This document shows positions 5,794 through 6,591 of a stretch of 6,591 nucleotides of DNA, in pieces; the stretch's first letter is position 1; each line of letters begins with the position of its first letter. The notes under the pieces were generated by a model. It searched no databases. It was not told the origin of the DNA and worked only from the letters and a program-made list of their open reading frames with translations. A program made the translations under genes and the position numbers. This stretch comes from Thermoanaerobaculia bacterium (GTDB lineage: Bacteria > Acidobacteriota > Thermoanaerobaculia > Multivoradales > UBA5704): contig JASLEW010000268.1 in NCBI GenBank assembly GCA_030150965.1, forward strand, positions 1 to 6,591. Direction: 5' to 3'.

Positions 5794-6591
5794 GTGCCGG
5801 AGGACGGCGGGCGCTCGGGCGGCGCCGGCGGGGGGGCGATGGCGATGCCCAGCTCGCGCAGCTGCCGCTCCTCGACGCCGGAGGGCGCCTCGGTCATCAG
5901 GTCGGAGGCCGAGGCCGTCTTGGGGAAGGCGATGACGTCGCGGATCGACCCCGCGCCGGCCATCACCATGACGATGCGGTCGAGGCCGAAGGCGATGCCG
6001 CCGTGCGGCGGCGCGCCGTAGCGCAGGGCGTCGAGGAAGAAGCCGAAGCGCGCCCGGGCCTCCTCGGCGCCGATGCCGAGCAGGCGGAAGACGCGCGACT
6101 GCAGCTCCGGGTCGTGGATGCGGATCGAGCCGCCGCCGAGCTCCATGCCGTTGAGCACCACGTCGTAGGCGCGCGAGCGGACGCTCCCGGGATCGCTCTC
6201 CAGGCGGCCGAGGTCGCGCGGGTCGGGGCTGGTGAAGGGGTGGTGGGTCGAGGTCCAGCGCCCCTCCTCGGCGCTCCATTCGAGCAGCGGGAACTCGGTC
6301 ACCCAGAGGAAGGCGTGCCGGTCCCGCGGGATCAGGCCGTAGCGGCGCGCCAGCTCCAGGCGCAGCGCGCCCAGCGCCGCCGCCGTGGTGGCCGCCGGTC
6401 CGGCGGCGAGGAGCGCCAGGCCGCCCTCCTCCAGGCCCAGGGCAGCGGCCAGGGCGTCGGCCTCGGCGGCGGCGAGCGCGCTCTTGACCTGGAACACGGC
6501 CTCGCCGCCGCGGCGGCGCAGGGTGAGCACGCCGGCGGCGCCGGCGCGGCGCGCCAGCTCGGCCCAGCCCTCGACCTCCTTGCGGCTGGCA
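5790..6591 (-). CDS. aspS: Aspartyl-tRNA synthetase, C-terminal part (5' end outside window)
   Basis: Class II aminoacyl-tRNA synthetase that charges tRNA with aspartate. Only the last 266 residues are here; bacterial enzymes have about 590, so the anticodon-binding domain and motif 1 lie beyond the right edge. Visible, numbered from the window edge, are the end of the bacterial-type insertion (GAD) domain (to about residue 100), then FLWVTEFPLLEW, the THHPFTSP segment, LNGMELGGGSIRIHDPELQ, YGAPPHGGIAFGLDRIVM (motif 3, with the ATP-binding Arg) and the highly conserved FPKTASASDLMTEAPS near the C-terminus. The last ~18 residues are a Pro/Ala-rich tail. The TGA stop at 5790-5792 shares four bases with the aroB start. 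A GTG at 6528-6530 is internal to the conserved frame and is not the true start, since the frame stays open to the edge with matching sequence. Confidence 0.96.
   Translation of the reverse strand, partial: ASRKEVEGWAELARRAGAAGVLTLRRRGGEAVFQVKSALAAAEADALAAALGLEEGGLALLAAGPAATTAAALGALRLELARRYGLIPRDRHAFLWVTEFPLLEWSAEEGRWTSTHHPFTSPDPRDLGRLESDPGSVRSRAYDVVLNGMELGGGSIRIHDPELQSRVFRLLGIGAEEARARFGFFLDALRYGAPPHGGIAFGLDRIVMVMAGAGSIRDVIAFPKTASASDLMTEAPSGVEERQLRELGIAIAPPPAPPERPPSSGT

Noticed and set aside
4585..6021. 478-codon plus-strand frame opposite aroB and aspS.
   Set aside because: It covers conserved aroB and aspS on the other strand and has no domain-like sequence of its own.
4633..6279. Possible 548-residue form of AroB starting far upstream.
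   Set aside because: The extra N-terminal part overlaps conserved aspS in another frame and is Arg-rich filler. The GTGA overlap gives a start that fits the family length.

Overview
The window is a dense block of bacterial chromosome with very high GC (about three quarters G+C by eye). Every convincing gene is on the minus strand, so transcription runs from base 6591 towards base 1. In that order the genes are: the 3' part of aspS (aspartyl-tRNA synthetase), aroB (3-dehydroquinate synthase), a membrane HD-GYP sensor and putative cyclic-di-GMP phosphodiesterase, a small roadblock/LC7 protein, ftsY (SRP receptor GTPase), and most of ribD (riboflavin deaminase/reductase), which runs off the left edge. 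The G/C-rich third codon positions, a membrane-bound HD-GYP protein and a stand-alone roadblock protein fit a high-GC Gram-negative lineage such as Myxococcota/deltaproteobacteria or Acidobacteriota. Nothing here fixes the phylum, so this is a guess.

Right part (4633-6591): aspS and aroB overlap by four bases (GTGA) and are almost certainly co-transcribed. A 143-bp gap (4490-4632) follows. It contains the only clearly AT-richer patch of the window, with a good -10-like hexamer facing the HD-GYP gene, and probably separates two transcription units.

Middle (2203-4489): the HD-GYP sensor and the roadblock gene are 10 bp apart and look like a two-gene signalling cassette set between housekeeping genes. 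The sensor has two membrane segments flanking a periplasmic domain, then a HAMP linker and an HD-GYP domain with its metal-binding histidines and aspartates intact.

Left part (1-2133): ftsY follows after 69 bp that hold a perfect GC hairpin. ribD overlaps the end of ftsY. Two features of ribD stand out. Its reading frame has no ATG, GTG or TTG anywhere between the upstream in-frame stop and a point well inside the conserved deaminase domain, and the best start is a CTG behind a well-spaced GGGAG. Its reductase domain also carries an in-frame array of 18-bp repeats encoding a charged, probably helical hexapeptide repeat.

I see no mobile element, CRISPR array, tRNA, rRNA or riboswitch. No wholly new system is evident. 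The items most worth a second look are the ribD start, the ribD minisatellite and the HD-GYP/roadblock pair.
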